This document shows, in pieces, positions 40,311 through 48,880 of a stretch of DNA of 64,000 bases (its first letter is position 1; every line of letters starts with the position of its first letter). The notes beneath the pieces were generated by a model. It made no database searches. It had not been told where the DNA came from and saw only the letters and a list, made by a program, of their open reading frames with translations. Source of the DNA: Kitasatospora sp. SolWspMP-SS2h (GTDB taxonomy: Bacteria > Actinomycetota > Actinomycetes > Streptomycetales > Streptomycetaceae); contig NZ_QLLT01000021.1 in assembly GCF_003259315.1 (NCBI RefSeq), positions 1-64,000 of the forward strand, given 5' to 3'. Position numbers and translations under genes: made by a program.

Positions 40311-41225
40311 TCAGGCGGTCGGGTCCAGCGCGGGGACGGACGGCGCGGCCGAGCCGGACAGGCCCAGGGTGGCGTCGTACGCCTTCTTCCAGTCGCCGTT
40401 GTCCTCGTGCTTCTTGAGGGCGTCGTTGATCGCCTTCTGCAGCACCGCGTCGCCCTTCTTCAGGCCGACGCCGTAGCGCTCGGTGGAGAACGGCTCGCCG
40501 ACGACCTTGAGCTTGCCCTGGTTCTTCGCGGCGTAGCCCTTGAGGATCGCGTCGTCGGTGGTGACCGCGTCGACCTCCTTGGTGAGCAGCTTCTCCACGC
40601 AGAGCGAGTAGCTCTCGAAGGTGGTGACCTTGGCGCCGTACTTGTTGATGTTGTCGACCGAGGTCGAACCGGTGACGGTGCAGACCGCCTTGCCGCTGGT
40701 CGACTTGGCGTCGGTGATCGAGGTGTCGTCCTTGTTCACCAGCAGCGACTGGCCGGCGATGTAGTACGGGCCGGCGAAGTCGATCTGCTTCTTGCGGTTG
40801 TCGTTGATCGAGTAGGTGCCGACGTAGTAGTCGATCTGGTCGCCGGAGATCGAGGTCTCGCGGGCGCTGGAGTTGATCGTGGTGAACTCGACCTGGTCCG
40901 CGGAGAAGCCGAGGTCGGCGGCGATCATCTTGGCGATCTCGATGTCGAAGCCGTTGCGCTTGCCGGTCTGCACGTCCTCGAAGCCGAGGAACGGCTGGTC
41001 CGACTTGGCGCCGATGCGGAGCTTGCCGGCGGCCTTGGCCTTGGTCCACACCGGCGAGCCGTCCAGCTTGGCGTCGGCGTTCACCTGGTAGGTCGGCAGC
41101 TGCGGGGCGGCCGAGCCGCCCTTGCCGCCGGCGTCCGAGTTCGGGGTTCCGTCCTTGCCGCAGGCCGCGACCGCGGTCAGGGCGAGCACGGACAGGGCGG
41201 CGGCTACGGTACGACGGGCCTTCAT
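40311..41225 (-). CDS. gluB: Glutamate-binding lipoprotein GluB
   Basis: 304 residues. Lipoprotein signal with lipobox LTAVAAC (Cys22), then a family 3 extracellular solute-binding domain (KLRIGAKSDQPFLGFEDVQ, YYVGTYSINDNRKKQIDFA, DAVTTDDAILKGYA). It captures glutamate outside the cell and delivers it to GluC/GluD. The ATG at 41225 gives a proper lipoprotein N-terminus; an upstream in-frame ATG at 41255 would add 10 residues. 77 bp separate it from gluA. Confidence 0.92.
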   Translation of the reverse strand: MKARRTVAAALSVLALTAVAACGKDGTPNSDAGGKGGSAAPQLPTYQVNADAKLDGSPVWTKAKAAGKLRIGAKSDQPFLGFEDVQTGKRNGFDIEIAKMIAADLGFSADQVEFTTINSSARETSISGDQIDYYVGTYSINDNRKKQIDFAGPYYIAGQSLLVNKDDTSITDAKSTSGKAVCTVTGSTSVDNINKYGAKVTTFESYSLCVEKLLTKEVDAVTTDDAILKGYAAKNQGKLKVVGEPFSTERYGVGLKKGDAVLQKAINDALKKHEDNGDWKKAYDATLGLSGSAAPSVPALDPTA

Positions 41226-41302
41226 GCGGTCGTTCTTCTCCTCGGTAGGGGCCATCGCTGGCTCCGGGCAAATTGCGAACTGACGCTGGATCAATGGCTG
41301 GC

Positions 41303-42085
41303 TCAGTGGTGCAGGATCTTCGAAAGGAAGTCCTTGGCGCGGTCGCTGCGCGGCGCGGTGAAGAACGCCTCGGGGGTGTTCTGCTCGACGATCCGGCCGT
41401 CCGCCATGAACAGGACGCGGTTGGCGGCCGAGCGCGCGAAGCCCATCTCGTGGGTCACCACCACCATGGTCATGCCCTTGGCGGCGAGCGAACGCATCAC
41501 CTCCAGCACCTCGTTGACCATCTCCGGGTCGAGGGCCGAGGTCGGCTCGTCGAACAGCATCACCTTCGGGTCCATCGCCAGCGCGCGGGCGATCGCCACC
41601 CGCTGCTGCTGGCCGCCGGACAGCTGGGCGGGGTACTTGTCGGCCTGCGCGCCGACGCCGACCCGCTCCAGCAGCTCGCGGGCGGTCCGCTCGGCCTGCG
41701 CCTTCGGCACCCGGCCGACCTTCACCTGGGCGAGCACCACGTTCTGCAGCACCGTCTTGTGCGCGAACAGGTTGAAGGACTGGAACACCATGCCGACCTG
41801 GGCGCGCAGCCGGGCCAGCTCGCGGCCCTCGGCGGGCAGCGGGCGGCCGTCCACCTCGATCGTGCCGGAGTCGATGGTCTCCAGCCGGTTGATGGTGCGG
41901 CACAGCGTCGACTTGCCGGAACCGGACGGGCCGATCAGCACCACGACCTCGCCCTGGGCGATCTCCAGGTCGATGTCCTGCAGCACGTGCAGCGCGCCGA
42001 AGTGCTTGTTCACCCCGCGCAGCGCCACCAGCGGGGCGGCCCCGCGGCCTTCCGGCTCGGGCAGCCCGGCACTGTTCTCGGTCAT
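41303..42085 (-). CDS. gluA: Glutamate ABC transporter ATPase GluA
   Basis: 260 residues. Walker A GPSGSGKST, signature QLSGGQQQRVAIARAL, Walker B VMLFDEPTSALDPE, and the H-loop VVVTHEMGFA. It powers the importer. The first gene of the operon, it is divergent from gluR. ATG at 42085, with AGGGAG about 9 nt upstream; a longer in-frame start at 42121 lacks one. Confidence 0.94.
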   Translation of the reverse strand: MTENSAGLPEPEGRGAAPLVALRGVNKHFGALHVLQDIDLEIAQGEVVVLIGPSGSGKSTLCRTINRLETIDSGTIEVDGRPLPAEGRELARLRAQVGMVFQSFNLFAHKTVLQNVVLAQVKVGRVPKAQAERTARELLERVGVGAQADKYPAQLSGGQQQRVAIARALAMDPKVMLFDEPTSALDPEMVNEVLEVMRSLAAKGMTMVVVTHEMGFARSAANRVLFMADGRIVEQNTPEAFFTAPRSDRAKDFLSKILHH

Positions 42086-42501
42086 CGCGGCTCGCTCCCT
42101 CGTCCTCCGAACCCGGGCCAACTCGCAAGGGCCGCAGAGCCGGTGATGGTCCGTCTGATGTCCGGGGGCCGGAGCCGGCGGAGCCCACGGCCCCCGGACG
42201 GGGTGACTTTAGGCAGGTACACGACCCCTCGTCAGCCGATCTGAGCTGAACTTGAGGATCACGGTTCGGCTACGCCGGGTAGTCGACGGATAGCGGATAC
42301 CGGCTGGGTAACGGACCGGGCAACCCGGTTGACCGGGTGACGCCGGATGGGCATGGATGCCAGGATGGCCCGGTCCCGCCGCGGGCCCAGCCATGACAAC
42401 GCGCCGCCGCGGCCCGCGCCCCGACCCGGGCGCGGGCCCCGGCACCGAACGCCCGCACGTGTCCGAACCAGCCCGGACGAACCCCACGGAAAGGAAACCC
42501 G
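42086..42501. other. gluA-gluR divergent promoter region
   Basis: 416 bp separating the importer operon from its regulator. A gluA promoter candidate is listed below. On the plus strand TTGACC (42329-42334) is a good -35, but no convincing -10 follows at 17-18 nt. The region also holds direct and inverted CCGG/GGTA repeats (42286-42345) that could hold GluR binding sites. Confidence 0.45.
42206..42235 (-). promoter_or_regulatory. Candidate gluA promoter
   Basis: On the minus strand CTGACG (42235-42230), an 18-nt spacer and TAAAGT (42211-42206). Transcription would start near 42199, giving a leader of about 115 nt before gluA. Confidence 0.45.
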
Positions 42502-43359
42502 ATGCGCCTGCTCCTGGTCGAGGACGACGACCGCGTGGCTTCCGCCCTGGTGGCGGTGCTCGGCCGGCACGGCTTCCAGGTCCGGCACGCCCGCAGCGGC
42601 CACGAGGCACTGGACGCGCTCGTCCCGGACGGCAGCGACCCCTACCGGGTGGTGCTGCTCGACCTCGGCCTGCCCGACCGCGACGGCTTCGAGGTGTGCA
42701 GCCGGATCCGGGCCGGCAGCGGAGTCCCGGTGATCATGGTGACCGCGCGGGCCGACATCCGCTCCCGGATCCACGGCCTCAACCTCGGCGCCGACGACTA
42801 CGTGGTCAAGCCCTACGACATGGGCGAGCTGCTGGCCCGCATCCACGCCGTGGCCCGCCGAGGCACCCCCCGCAGCACCGAGGAGAACGGCCCCGAGCCG
42901 TCCGGGCCGCTGGCCTCCCGGGGCGTCGAGATCGACCGCGAGCGCCGCCGGGTCTCCGTCGAGGGCCGCGACGTCCCGCTCACCCGCAAGGAGTTCGACC
43001 TGCTGGCGCTGCTCGCCCAGAGCCCCGGCGTGGTCTACCGCCGCGAGCAGATCTTCAGCGAGGTCTGGCGCTCGGGCTGGGAGGGCAACGGCCGCACCCT
43101 GGAGGTGCACATCGGCTCGCTGCGCACCAAGCTCGGCCTGCCCGGCCTGGTCGAGGCCGTCCGCGGGGTCGGCTACCGGCTGATCCCCGACCAGCCCGAC
43201 AGCGGTCCCGACCAGCCCGACAGCGGTCCCGACCAGACCGACAGCCGTATCGAGCAGCCCGACAGCGGCCCCGGGCACGACACCACCGGCCCCGGGCACG
43301 GCTCCGGCTCCGGCGCCCAGGACGGCACCGGCTCCCGCGACGGCGCGGCGGGGCGCTGA
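42502..43359 (+). CDS. gluR: Response regulator GluR, OmpR family
   Basis: 285 residues: receiver domain (about 1-120) with VEDDDRVAS, phospho-Asp in LLDLGLPDRDG and VKPYD; then an OmpR/PhoB winged helix (about 140-225, LTRKEFDLLALLAQSPGVVYRRE). A low-complexity tail of about 55 residues repeats DQPDSGP. In S. coelicolor the GluR-GluK pair senses glutamate and activates gluABCD, and this gene is divergent to gluA in the same way. AAAGGAAA lies before the ATG. Confidence 0.88.
   Translation: MRLLLVEDDDRVASALVAVLGRHGFQVRHARSGHEALDALVPDGSDPYRVVLLDLGLPDRDGFEVCSRIRAGSGVPVIMVTARADIRSRIHGLNLGADDYVVKPYDMGELLARIHAVARRGTPRSTEENGPEPSGPLASRGVEIDRERRRVSVEGRDVPLTRKEFDLLALLAQSPGVVYRREQIFSEVWRSGWEGNGRTLEVHIGSLRTKLGLPGLVEAVRGVGYRLIPDQPDSGPDQPDSGPDQTDSRIEQPDSGPGHDTTGPGHGSGSGAQDGTGSRDGAAGR
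43190..43262 (+). repeat. In-frame tandem repeat in the gluR 3' end
   Basis: About three copies of a 21-bp unit reading GACCAGCCCGACAGCGGTCCC, encoding DQPDSGP; the third copy has diverged. It lies after the DNA-binding domain, so copy number should only change tail length. Confidence 0.7.
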
Positions 43360-43365
43360 CCGCAC

Positions 43366-44790
43366 GTGCGCAACCGCCTGCTCGGCATCCTGATCGCCCT
43401 GATGGCCTGCGTGCTGGCCGCGCTCGGGGTGCCCCTGGCCTACCTGATCGCCGCCTCCGAGCAGTCCAAGGTGGTCGTCGACCGGATCGACGACGCCGCC
43501 CGCTTCGCCCAGGACCTGCCCACCCAGGGCCGCCTCACCACCGCCGTCAAGGGCGACCCGCAGCCCGGCCCCGGCGACAACGGCCGACTGCACGCCCTGG
43601 CCACCGAGGCCGACCGCTACCAGGAGCTGTACGGCGCCCGGATCGGCCTCTTCCAGCGCGACGGCAGCGCCATCGCGGTCTCCCCGGGCGGCTGGCGGCC
43701 CCCCGCCGCCGGGCCCGGCCGGCAGGCGTACCAGGAGGCCCTGGCCGGCCGCCGCAGCCACAACCCGCCGCAGGTCTGGCCCTGGACCCCCGACCGCACC
43801 CTGGCCGTCGCCCTGCCGGTGGTCCGGGACGGCGACGTGATCGCCGTGGTGCTCACCGAGTCGCCCACCGACGGGCTGCGCTCGCGCGTCCTGCACCGCT
43901 GGATGGTGCTGGCCGGCGGCGAGGCGCTCGCCATGATCGTCGCCATCCTGCTCGCCGTCCGGCTCACCGGCTGGGTGCTGCGCCCCGTCCGCACCCTGGA
44001 CCGGGCCACCCACGACATCGCCACCGGACGGCTCGGCGCCCGGGTCGCCCCCAGCGGCGGACCGCCCGAACTGCGCCGGCTGGCCCGCTCCTTCAACGAC
44101 ATGGCCGACCACGTGGTGCTCGCCATCGACCAGCAGCGGGCCTTCGTCGCCGACGCCTCCCACCAGCTGCGCAACCCGCTCGCCGCGCTGCTGCTGCGGG
44201 TCGAGCTGATCGGCCTGGACCTGCCCGAGGGCCACGAGGAGGAACTCGTCGCGGTCCGCGAGGAGGGCGCCCGGCTGGCCCGGGTCCTGGACGACCTGCT
44301 CGGCCTGGCCACCGCCGAGGGCTCCCGGCCCGAACCCGAGCCGGTCGACCTGGTCGACCTGGTCCGCACCCGGGCCGACGCCTGGCGCCCGCTCGCCGAG
44401 CAGCGCGGCGTCGCCCTGCACTGGGAGGGCCCGCCGATGGCGCACGCCTGGGCCGACCCGATCGGCTTCGGCAGCGCGCTGGACGCCGTGCTGGACAACG
44501 CGCTGAAGTTCACCCCGGCCGGCAGCACCGTCCGGGTCGGCCTGCTGATCGGCAAGGACGAGGTCACCGCCACCGTCACCGACGCCGGACCGGGCCTCAC
44601 CGAGGAGGAGCTGGACCGGGTCGGCGACCGGTTCTGGCGCTCCTCCCGGCACCAGAACATCGACGGCTCCGGCCTCGGCCTGTCCATCGCCCGCACCCTG
44701 CTGCTGGCCGGCGGCGGCGGCCTCGGCTTCGAGCCCGCCGAGCCGCACGGCCTGACCGTGCGGCTCAGCGTGCCCCGGCGGCGGCGCTGA
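43366..44790 (+). CDS. gluK: Sensor histidine kinase GluK
   Basis: 474 residues. Two membrane helices (about 5-32 LLGILIALMACVLAALGVPL; about 184-206) bracket an extracellular sensor of about 150 residues. HAMP follows (RPVRTLDRATHDIATGRLGA), then HisKA with ADASHQLRNPLAALLLRVEL and HATPase_c with DNALKFTPAGS and SGLGLSIARTLL. The H-box has Gln in place of the usual Glu after His, as is common in actinobacterial kinases. GTG 43366 begins 6 nt after the gluR stop. Confidence 0.88.
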   Translation: MRNRLLGILIALMACVLAALGVPLAYLIAASEQSKVVVDRIDDAARFAQDLPTQGRLTTAVKGDPQPGPGDNGRLHALATEADRYQELYGARIGLFQRDGSAIAVSPGGWRPPAAGPGRQAYQEALAGRRSHNPPQVWPWTPDRTLAVALPVVRDGDVIAVVLTESPTDGLRSRVLHRWMVLAGGEALAMIVAILLAVRLTGWVLRPVRTLDRATHDIATGRLGARVAPSGGPPELRRLARSFNDMADHVVLAIDQQRAFVADASHQLRNPLAALLLRVELIGLDLPEGHEEELVAVREEGARLARVLDDLLGLATAEGSRPEPEPVDLVDLVRTRADAWRPLAEQRGVALHWEGPPMAHAWADPIGFGSALDAVLDNALKFTPAGSTVRVGLLIGKDEVTATVTDAGPGLTEEELDRVGDRFWRSSRHQNIDGSGLGLSIARTLLLAGGGGLGFEPAEPHGLTVRLSVPRRRR

Positions 44791-44844
44791 CCGACCCGCG
44801 CCGGGCCCCTCGGCGGCGGCCGGGGCAGGGACCGGGGCGGCGGC

Positions 44845-45885
44845 TCAGGGCTTGACGGACTGGTAGTAGCGCCGGGCGCCCTCGTGCAGCGGCAGCGGGT
44901 CGGTGTACACCGCGGTGCGCAGGTCCACCAGTTGGGCGGCGTGCACCTGGCGGCCGATGTCGTCCCGGCTGTCGATCACCGCCCGGGTCAGCGCCTCCAC
45001 CAGCGCCGGGTCCACGTCCGCCCGGGTCACCAGCAGGTTCGGCACCGCGACCGTCGGCACCGCGGTCCGCTCCGGCTCCACGTCCGGGTAGGCGTCCGCC
45101 GGGATGGTCGCCGCCCGGTACGCGTCCATGCCGGGGCCCGCCAGCTGGTGCAGCGGGTCGGACAGGTCGCCCATCGGGACGATCCGGATCGGGGTGCGCT
45201 CCGACAGGTCGGACAGCGCCGCGGTCGGCAGGCCGCCCGACCAGAAGAACGCGTCCAGCCGGTCGCGCTGTAGCTCGTCCGCGGCCTGGACGACGCTGAC
45301 CGGCGACGGCCGCACGTCCCGGTCCGGGTTCAGGCCCGCCGCCTCCAGCAGCCGCCGGGTCACCAGGTTCACGCCCGACTTCGCCTGCCCCACCCCGACC
45401 CGCAGCCCGCGCAGGTCCGCCACCGAGTGCACCGGCGAGTCGGCCGGCACCACCAGCTGCATGTAGTCGTCGTACAGCCGGGCGATGGCCCGCAGCCCCG
45501 GTTTGTCCGGGCTGCCGAAGCTGGCCACCGCGTCCGCCGTGGCCACCGCGAAGTCGTCCTGGTGCGACACCAGCCGCTCCAGGTTGTCCAGCGAGCCCTC
45601 GGAGTTGTCCAGCTGGACCTTCAGCCCCGGCATGTGGCCGCCCAGGTACTGCTGCAGCAGCACCCCGTAGCGGTCGTACACCCCGCCGTCCACCCCGGTG
45701 GCGAACGCCACCCGCCCGTGCGGGCCGGACGAGGAGCGCGCCGAGGACACCCACCAGCCGCCCGCGCCCCCCGCCACCAGCAGCAGCACCGCGGCGGCCC
45801 GCAGCAGCCGGCCGCGCAGCACGGAACGCGCCGCGGACCGCAGCGCGGCGCCGGGGCGGAGGAGCGGGTTCGCAGCAGCAGCCAT
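44845..45885 (-). CDS. TAXI-family solute-binding protein
   Basis: 346 residues: an N-terminal membrane anchor (about 24-42, RGRLLRAAAVLLLVAGGAGGW) and a TAXI-TRAP-type periplasmic binding domain (VAFATGVDGGVYDRYGVLLQ, LRGLRVGVGQAKSGVNLVTR, AFFWSGGLPTAALSDL). TAXI proteins deliver carboxylates or amino acids to TRAP transporters, but no TRAP permease gene is in the window. It has an orphan position beside gluK, so it may instead be a sensor accessory. ATG 45885 is 7 nt after a -10-like CAGTAT. Confidence 0.82.
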   Translation of the reverse strand: MAAAANPLLRPGAALRSAARSVLRGRLLRAAAVLLLVAGGAGGWWVSSARSSSGPHGRVAFATGVDGGVYDRYGVLLQQYLGGHMPGLKVQLDNSEGSLDNLERLVSHQDDFAVATADAVASFGSPDKPGLRAIARLYDDYMQLVVPADSPVHSVADLRGLRVGVGQAKSGVNLVTRRLLEAAGLNPDRDVRPSPVSVVQAADELQRDRLDAFFWSGGLPTAALSDLSERTPIRIVPMGDLSDPLHQLAGPGMDAYRAATIPADAYPDVEPERTAVPTVAVPNLLVTRADVDPALVEALTRAVIDSRDDIGRQVHAAQLVDLRTAVYTDPLPLHEGARRYYQSVKP

Positions 45886-45892
45886 GCCGTGG

Positions 45893-45898
45893 ATACTG
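45893..45898 (-). promoter_or_regulatory. -10 box for leaderless TAXI gene
   Basis: CAGTAT on the minus strand ends 7 nt before the ATG at 45885. No ribosome site lies between. Confidence 0.35.
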
Positions 45899-45990
45899 CC
45901 AGCCCCCACCGCCCGGCGGCAGCCCCCTCCCCGCCGCCCGCACCCCGGCGGGAGGCCCGCGCCGCTGCCCTTACCCTTGGCTCTGTGGGT

Positions 45991-47520
45991 ATGGAGGAGA
46001 GCTTGCGAACTTACAAGGTCGTCACGTACGGCTGCCAGATGAACGTCCACGACTCCGAGCGCCTGTCCGGGCTGCTGGAGGAGGCCGGCTACGCCAAGGC
46101 GGCCGGCGACGGCGACCCCGACCTGGTGGTCTTCAACACCTGCGCGGTCCGCGAGAACGCCGACAACAAGCTGTACGGCAACCTCGGCCGGCTCGCCCCC
46201 GCCAAGCAGGCCAACCGCGGCATGCAGATCGCCGTCGGCGGCTGCCTGGCGCAGAAGGACCGCGAGACCATCGTCCGCAAGGCCCCCTGGGTCGACGTGG
46301 TCTTCGGCACCCACAACATCGGGCACCTGCCCGCCCTGCTGGAGCGCGCCGCCGTCGAGCGCAAGGCCCAGGTCGAGATCCTCGAATCGCTGGAGACCTT
46401 CCCCTCCACCCTGCCGACCCGGCGCGAGTCCGCGTACGCCGCCTGGGTCGCGATCTCGGTCGGCTGCAACAACACCTGCACCTTCTGCATCGTCCCCGCC
46501 CTGCGCGGCAAGGAGGAGGACCGCCGGCCCGGCGACGTCCTCGCCGAGGTCGAGGCGCTGGTCGCCGAGGGCGTCGTCGAGGTCACCCTGCTCGGGCAGA
46601 ACGTCAACGCGTACGGCTCCGACCTCGGCGACCGGGAGGCGTTCGGCAAGCTGCTGCGCGCCTGCGGGCAGGTCGAGGGCCTGGAGCGGGTCCGGTTCAC
46701 CTCCCCGCACCCGCGCGACTTCACCGACGACGTCATCGCCGCGATGGCCGAGACGCCCAACGTGATGCACCAGCTGCACATGCCGCTGCAGTCCGGCTCC
46801 GACACCGTCCTCAAGGCGATGCGGCGCTCCTACCGGCAGGAACGCTTCCTCGGCATCATCGAGAAGGTCCGGGCCGCGATGCCGGACGCGGCGATCTCCA
46901 CCGACATCATCGTCGGCTTCCCCGGCGAGACCGACGAGGACTTCGAGCAGACCCTGCACGTGGTGCGCGAGGCCCGGTTCGCCAACGCCTTCACCTTCCA
47001 GTACTCCAAGCGCCCGGGGACGCCGGCCGCCGACATGGCGGACCAGGTGCCCAAGGCCGTGGTGCAGGAGCGCTACGACCGGCTGATCGCCCTCCAGGAG
47101 GAGATCTCCTGGGAGGAGAACAAGAAGCAGGTCGGCCGCACGCTGGAGATCCTGGTCGCCGAGGGCGAGGGCAAGAAGGACGACCGCACCGACCGGCTCT
47201 CCGGCCGCGCCCCCGACAACCGGCTGGTCCACTTCTCCCGGAGCTTGCGAGGGGAGAACGAAGAGCACGGCACGCGGCCCGAGGGCGGCGTGCGGCCCGG
47301 CGACATGGTCACCGTCGAGATCACCTACGCCGCCCCGCACCACCTCCTCGCGGAGGGCCCCGCGCTCGCCGTCCGCCGCACCCGGGCGGGCGACGCCTGG
47401 GAGAAGCGGCAGGCGGCCCCGCCGACCGCGAAGCCGGCCGGCGTGATGCTGGGGCTGCCGACGATCGGCGCGCCCAAGCAGCCGGCGACCGCGCCGAGCG
47501 GCGACGGCTGCGGCTGCTAG
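45991..47520 (+). CDS. miaB: tRNA-2-methylthio-N6-dimethylallyladenosine synthase MiaB
   Basis: 509 residues: UPF0004 domain (YGCQMNVHDSERL, FNTCAVRENADNK, GGCLAQKDRE), radical SAM CNNTCTFC (Cys159, 163, 166) followed by IVPALRGKEEDR, and a TRAM domain. It adds the 2-methylthio group at tRNA A37 after MiaA prenylation. The TRAM region contains an apparent in-frame insertion (about residues 416-432) with codons unlike the rest. The C-terminus ends in GDGCGC. The start is ATG 45991, or leaderless GTG 45985, 7 nt after a -10-like TACCCT. Confidence 0.94.
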   Translation: MEESLRTYKVVTYGCQMNVHDSERLSGLLEEAGYAKAAGDGDPDLVVFNTCAVRENADNKLYGNLGRLAPAKQANRGMQIAVGGCLAQKDRETIVRKAPWVDVVFGTHNIGHLPALLERAAVERKAQVEILESLETFPSTLPTRRESAYAAWVAISVGCNNTCTFCIVPALRGKEEDRRPGDVLAEVEALVAEGVVEVTLLGQNVNAYGSDLGDREAFGKLLRACGQVEGLERVRFTSPHPRDFTDDVIAAMAETPNVMHQLHMPLQSGSDTVLKAMRRSYRQERFLGIIEKVRAAMPDAAISTDIIVGFPGETDEDFEQTLHVVREARFANAFTFQYSKRPGTPAADMADQVPKAVVQERYDRLIALQEEISWEENKKQVGRTLEILVAEGEGKKDDRTDRLSGRAPDNRLVHFSRSLRGENEEHGTRPEGGVRPGDMVTVEITYAAPHHLLAEGPALAVRRTRAGDAWEKRQAAPPTAKPAGVMLGLPTIGAPKQPATAPSGDGCGC

Positions 47521-47533
47521 CGGACGCGCATCA

Positions 47534-47682
47534 GGGGGCGCGGGGAACCGCGCGGCGGGAGTCGTACGTCGGCGCGCGGCGGGAGCCGTACGTCGGCGGG
47601 GTCGCGGGACGGTGCGAGGCACGGTCCCGCGTCGCGGTCCGGCGGTGCGTGCTCGGCCGGCCGCGCGGTTCCCCGCGCCCCC
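47534..47682. repeat. Nested inverted repeat downstream of miaB
   Basis: The outer arms, a 22-bp perfect pair beginning GGGGGCGCGGGGAACC, lie at 47534-47555 and 47661-47682. Inside are a 24-bp tandem direct repeat (CGCGGCGGGAG(T/C)CGTACGTC at 47551 and 47575) and a 13-bp hairpin (47603-47630). The GGGGCGCGGGGAAC arm resembles a dispersed intergenic element common in Streptomyces genomes. Its position suggests that it also ends miaB transcription. Confidence 0.7.
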
Positions 47683-47744
47683 GTGCGCAGCGCCCGGCGC
47701 AGCGGTCCGCTCCGCGTCCCCGGTTCCGTCCGGTCGGTGGCGCG

Positions 47745-47750
47745 TAGAGT
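47745..47750 (+). promoter_or_regulatory. -10 box for a leaderless transcript
   Basis: TAGAGT ends 7 nt before the ATG at 47758. No ribosome site intervenes. Confidence 0.45.
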
Positions 47751-47757
47751 GATCGAC

Positions 47758-48450
47758 ATGCTTGCTGCCGCCGCCGTGTGCCCCTGCCCGCCGTTGCTCG
47801 TGCCGGAGGTGGCGGCGGGGGCCGCCGGTGAGGTGGCGGGGCTGCGGGAGGCGTGCCTGGCGGCGGTGGGGGAGCTGGCCGGGGTCGATCTGGTGGTGGT
47901 GGTCGGGACCGGTGAGCGGGCCGGGGTGTGGACGGAGGGCGGCGCGGGGTCGCTGCGCCGGTACGGGGTGGCGAAGGCGGTGCGGCTGCCGCTGGGCGGG
48001 GTGGACGGTCCGGAGCTGTCGCCCGCGCTGACGGTGGGGGCGTGGCTGCTGGAGGAGGCGGGCGTGCGGGTGCCGACGCACGCCGTCGCGGTGCGGCCGG
48101 ACACGGCGCCGGAGCGGCTGCTGGGCCTGGGCCGGGGGCTGGCCGAACTCGCGGACCGGATGGGCCTGTTGGTGCTGGGGGACGGCAGCGCCCGGCGCTC
48201 GGTGAAGGCCCCCGGCTACCTGGACGGGCGGGCCGAGGGGTACGACCGGGCGGTGGCGCTCGCGCTGGCCGGGGCGGACGCGGCGGCGCTGGCCGGGCTG
48301 GACGCGGAGCTGTCGGCGGAGCTGATGGCCGAGGGGCGTGCCCCGTGGCAGGTGCTGGCGGGCGCCGCGGAGGGCGCCGCGCTCGGCGGTGAACTGCGCT
48401 ACGAGGACGCCCCGTACGGCGTCGGCTACCTGGTGGCCTCCTGGCGCTGA
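47758..48450 (+). CDS. Class III extradiol dioxygenase B subunit-like protein
   Basis: 230 residues with the LigB-like fold used by Streptomyces proteins lying between miaB and miaA. It has an N-terminal CPCPPLLVPEV, then LVVVVGTG and GLLVLGDGSARRS. The catalytic metal histidines of true LigB enzymes are not obvious, so enzymatic activity is uncertain. It lies after the nested repeat and has its own leaderless promoter. Confidence 0.65.
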   Translation: MLAAAAVCPCPPLLVPEVAAGAAGEVAGLREACLAAVGELAGVDLVVVVGTGERAGVWTEGGAGSLRRYGVAKAVRLPLGGVDGPELSPALTVGAWLLEEAGVRVPTHAVAVRPDTAPERLLGLGRGLAELADRMGLLVLGDGSARRSVKAPGYLDGRAEGYDRAVALALAGADAAALAGLDAELSAELMAEGRAPWQVLAGAAEGAALGGELRYEDAPYGVGYLVASWR

Positions 48451-48459
48451 CGCCCCGGT

Positions 48460-48783
48460 TCAGCCGTTGGCGGGCGGGACCGGCGGGACCGGCGGGGTCG
48501 GGCCGCCCGCGGCCGGCGGAGTCGGGCCGGTCGGCGGGGTCGGGCCGCCCGCGGTCGGCGGCAGGTCGTCCGTGGGCTTGGCCGCGAAGTCGTCCCGGGC
48601 GTGCTTGGTCGCGGAGGTGCCCTTCACGATCTTGTCGGAGTACTTGTGCTTGGTGGCCTTGTCGATCGTCTCACCGGCCTTGTCCACCATGTTGTCGATC
48701 TTGTCCCCGTGCTTGCCGGCCAGCTCGCTGGCCTTGTCCTTCAGTTCCTCGGCCTTGCCCTTGAGGTTGTCCATCAGGCCCAT
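48460..48783 (-). CDS. MT0933-like antitoxin-family protein with Pro-rich tail
   Basis: 107 residues: the first 70 (MGLMDNLKGKAEELKDKASE, HSDKI-type repeats) form the charged helical MT0933 antitoxin domain. The last 30 are Gly/Pro/Thr repeats (GGPTPPTGPTPP). Members are classed as antitoxins in mycobacteria, but no toxin gene adjoins it here, so the role is open; it could be a stress-related disordered protein. ATG 48783 with AGGAG 9 nt upstream. Confidence 0.65.
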   Translation of the reverse strand: MGLMDNLKGKAEELKDKASELAGKHGDKIDNMVDKAGETIDKATKHKYSDKIVKGTSATKHARDDFAAKPTDDLPPTAGGPTPPTGPTPPAAGGPTPPVPPVPPANG

Positions 48784-48880
48784 GGCGTGCGCTCCTCGCA
48801 TTTCGGGTCATTCCCGCACCAGACATAGCTGATCCTCCCCGGTCAACGACGCAGTGACACGGGAGGTGCTCGGCTTTTGC

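Noticed and set aside
45987..45992. GGGTAT at the miaB start as a sigma-B -10
   Set aside because: It overlaps the start codon, and no GNNT element lies at the right distance.
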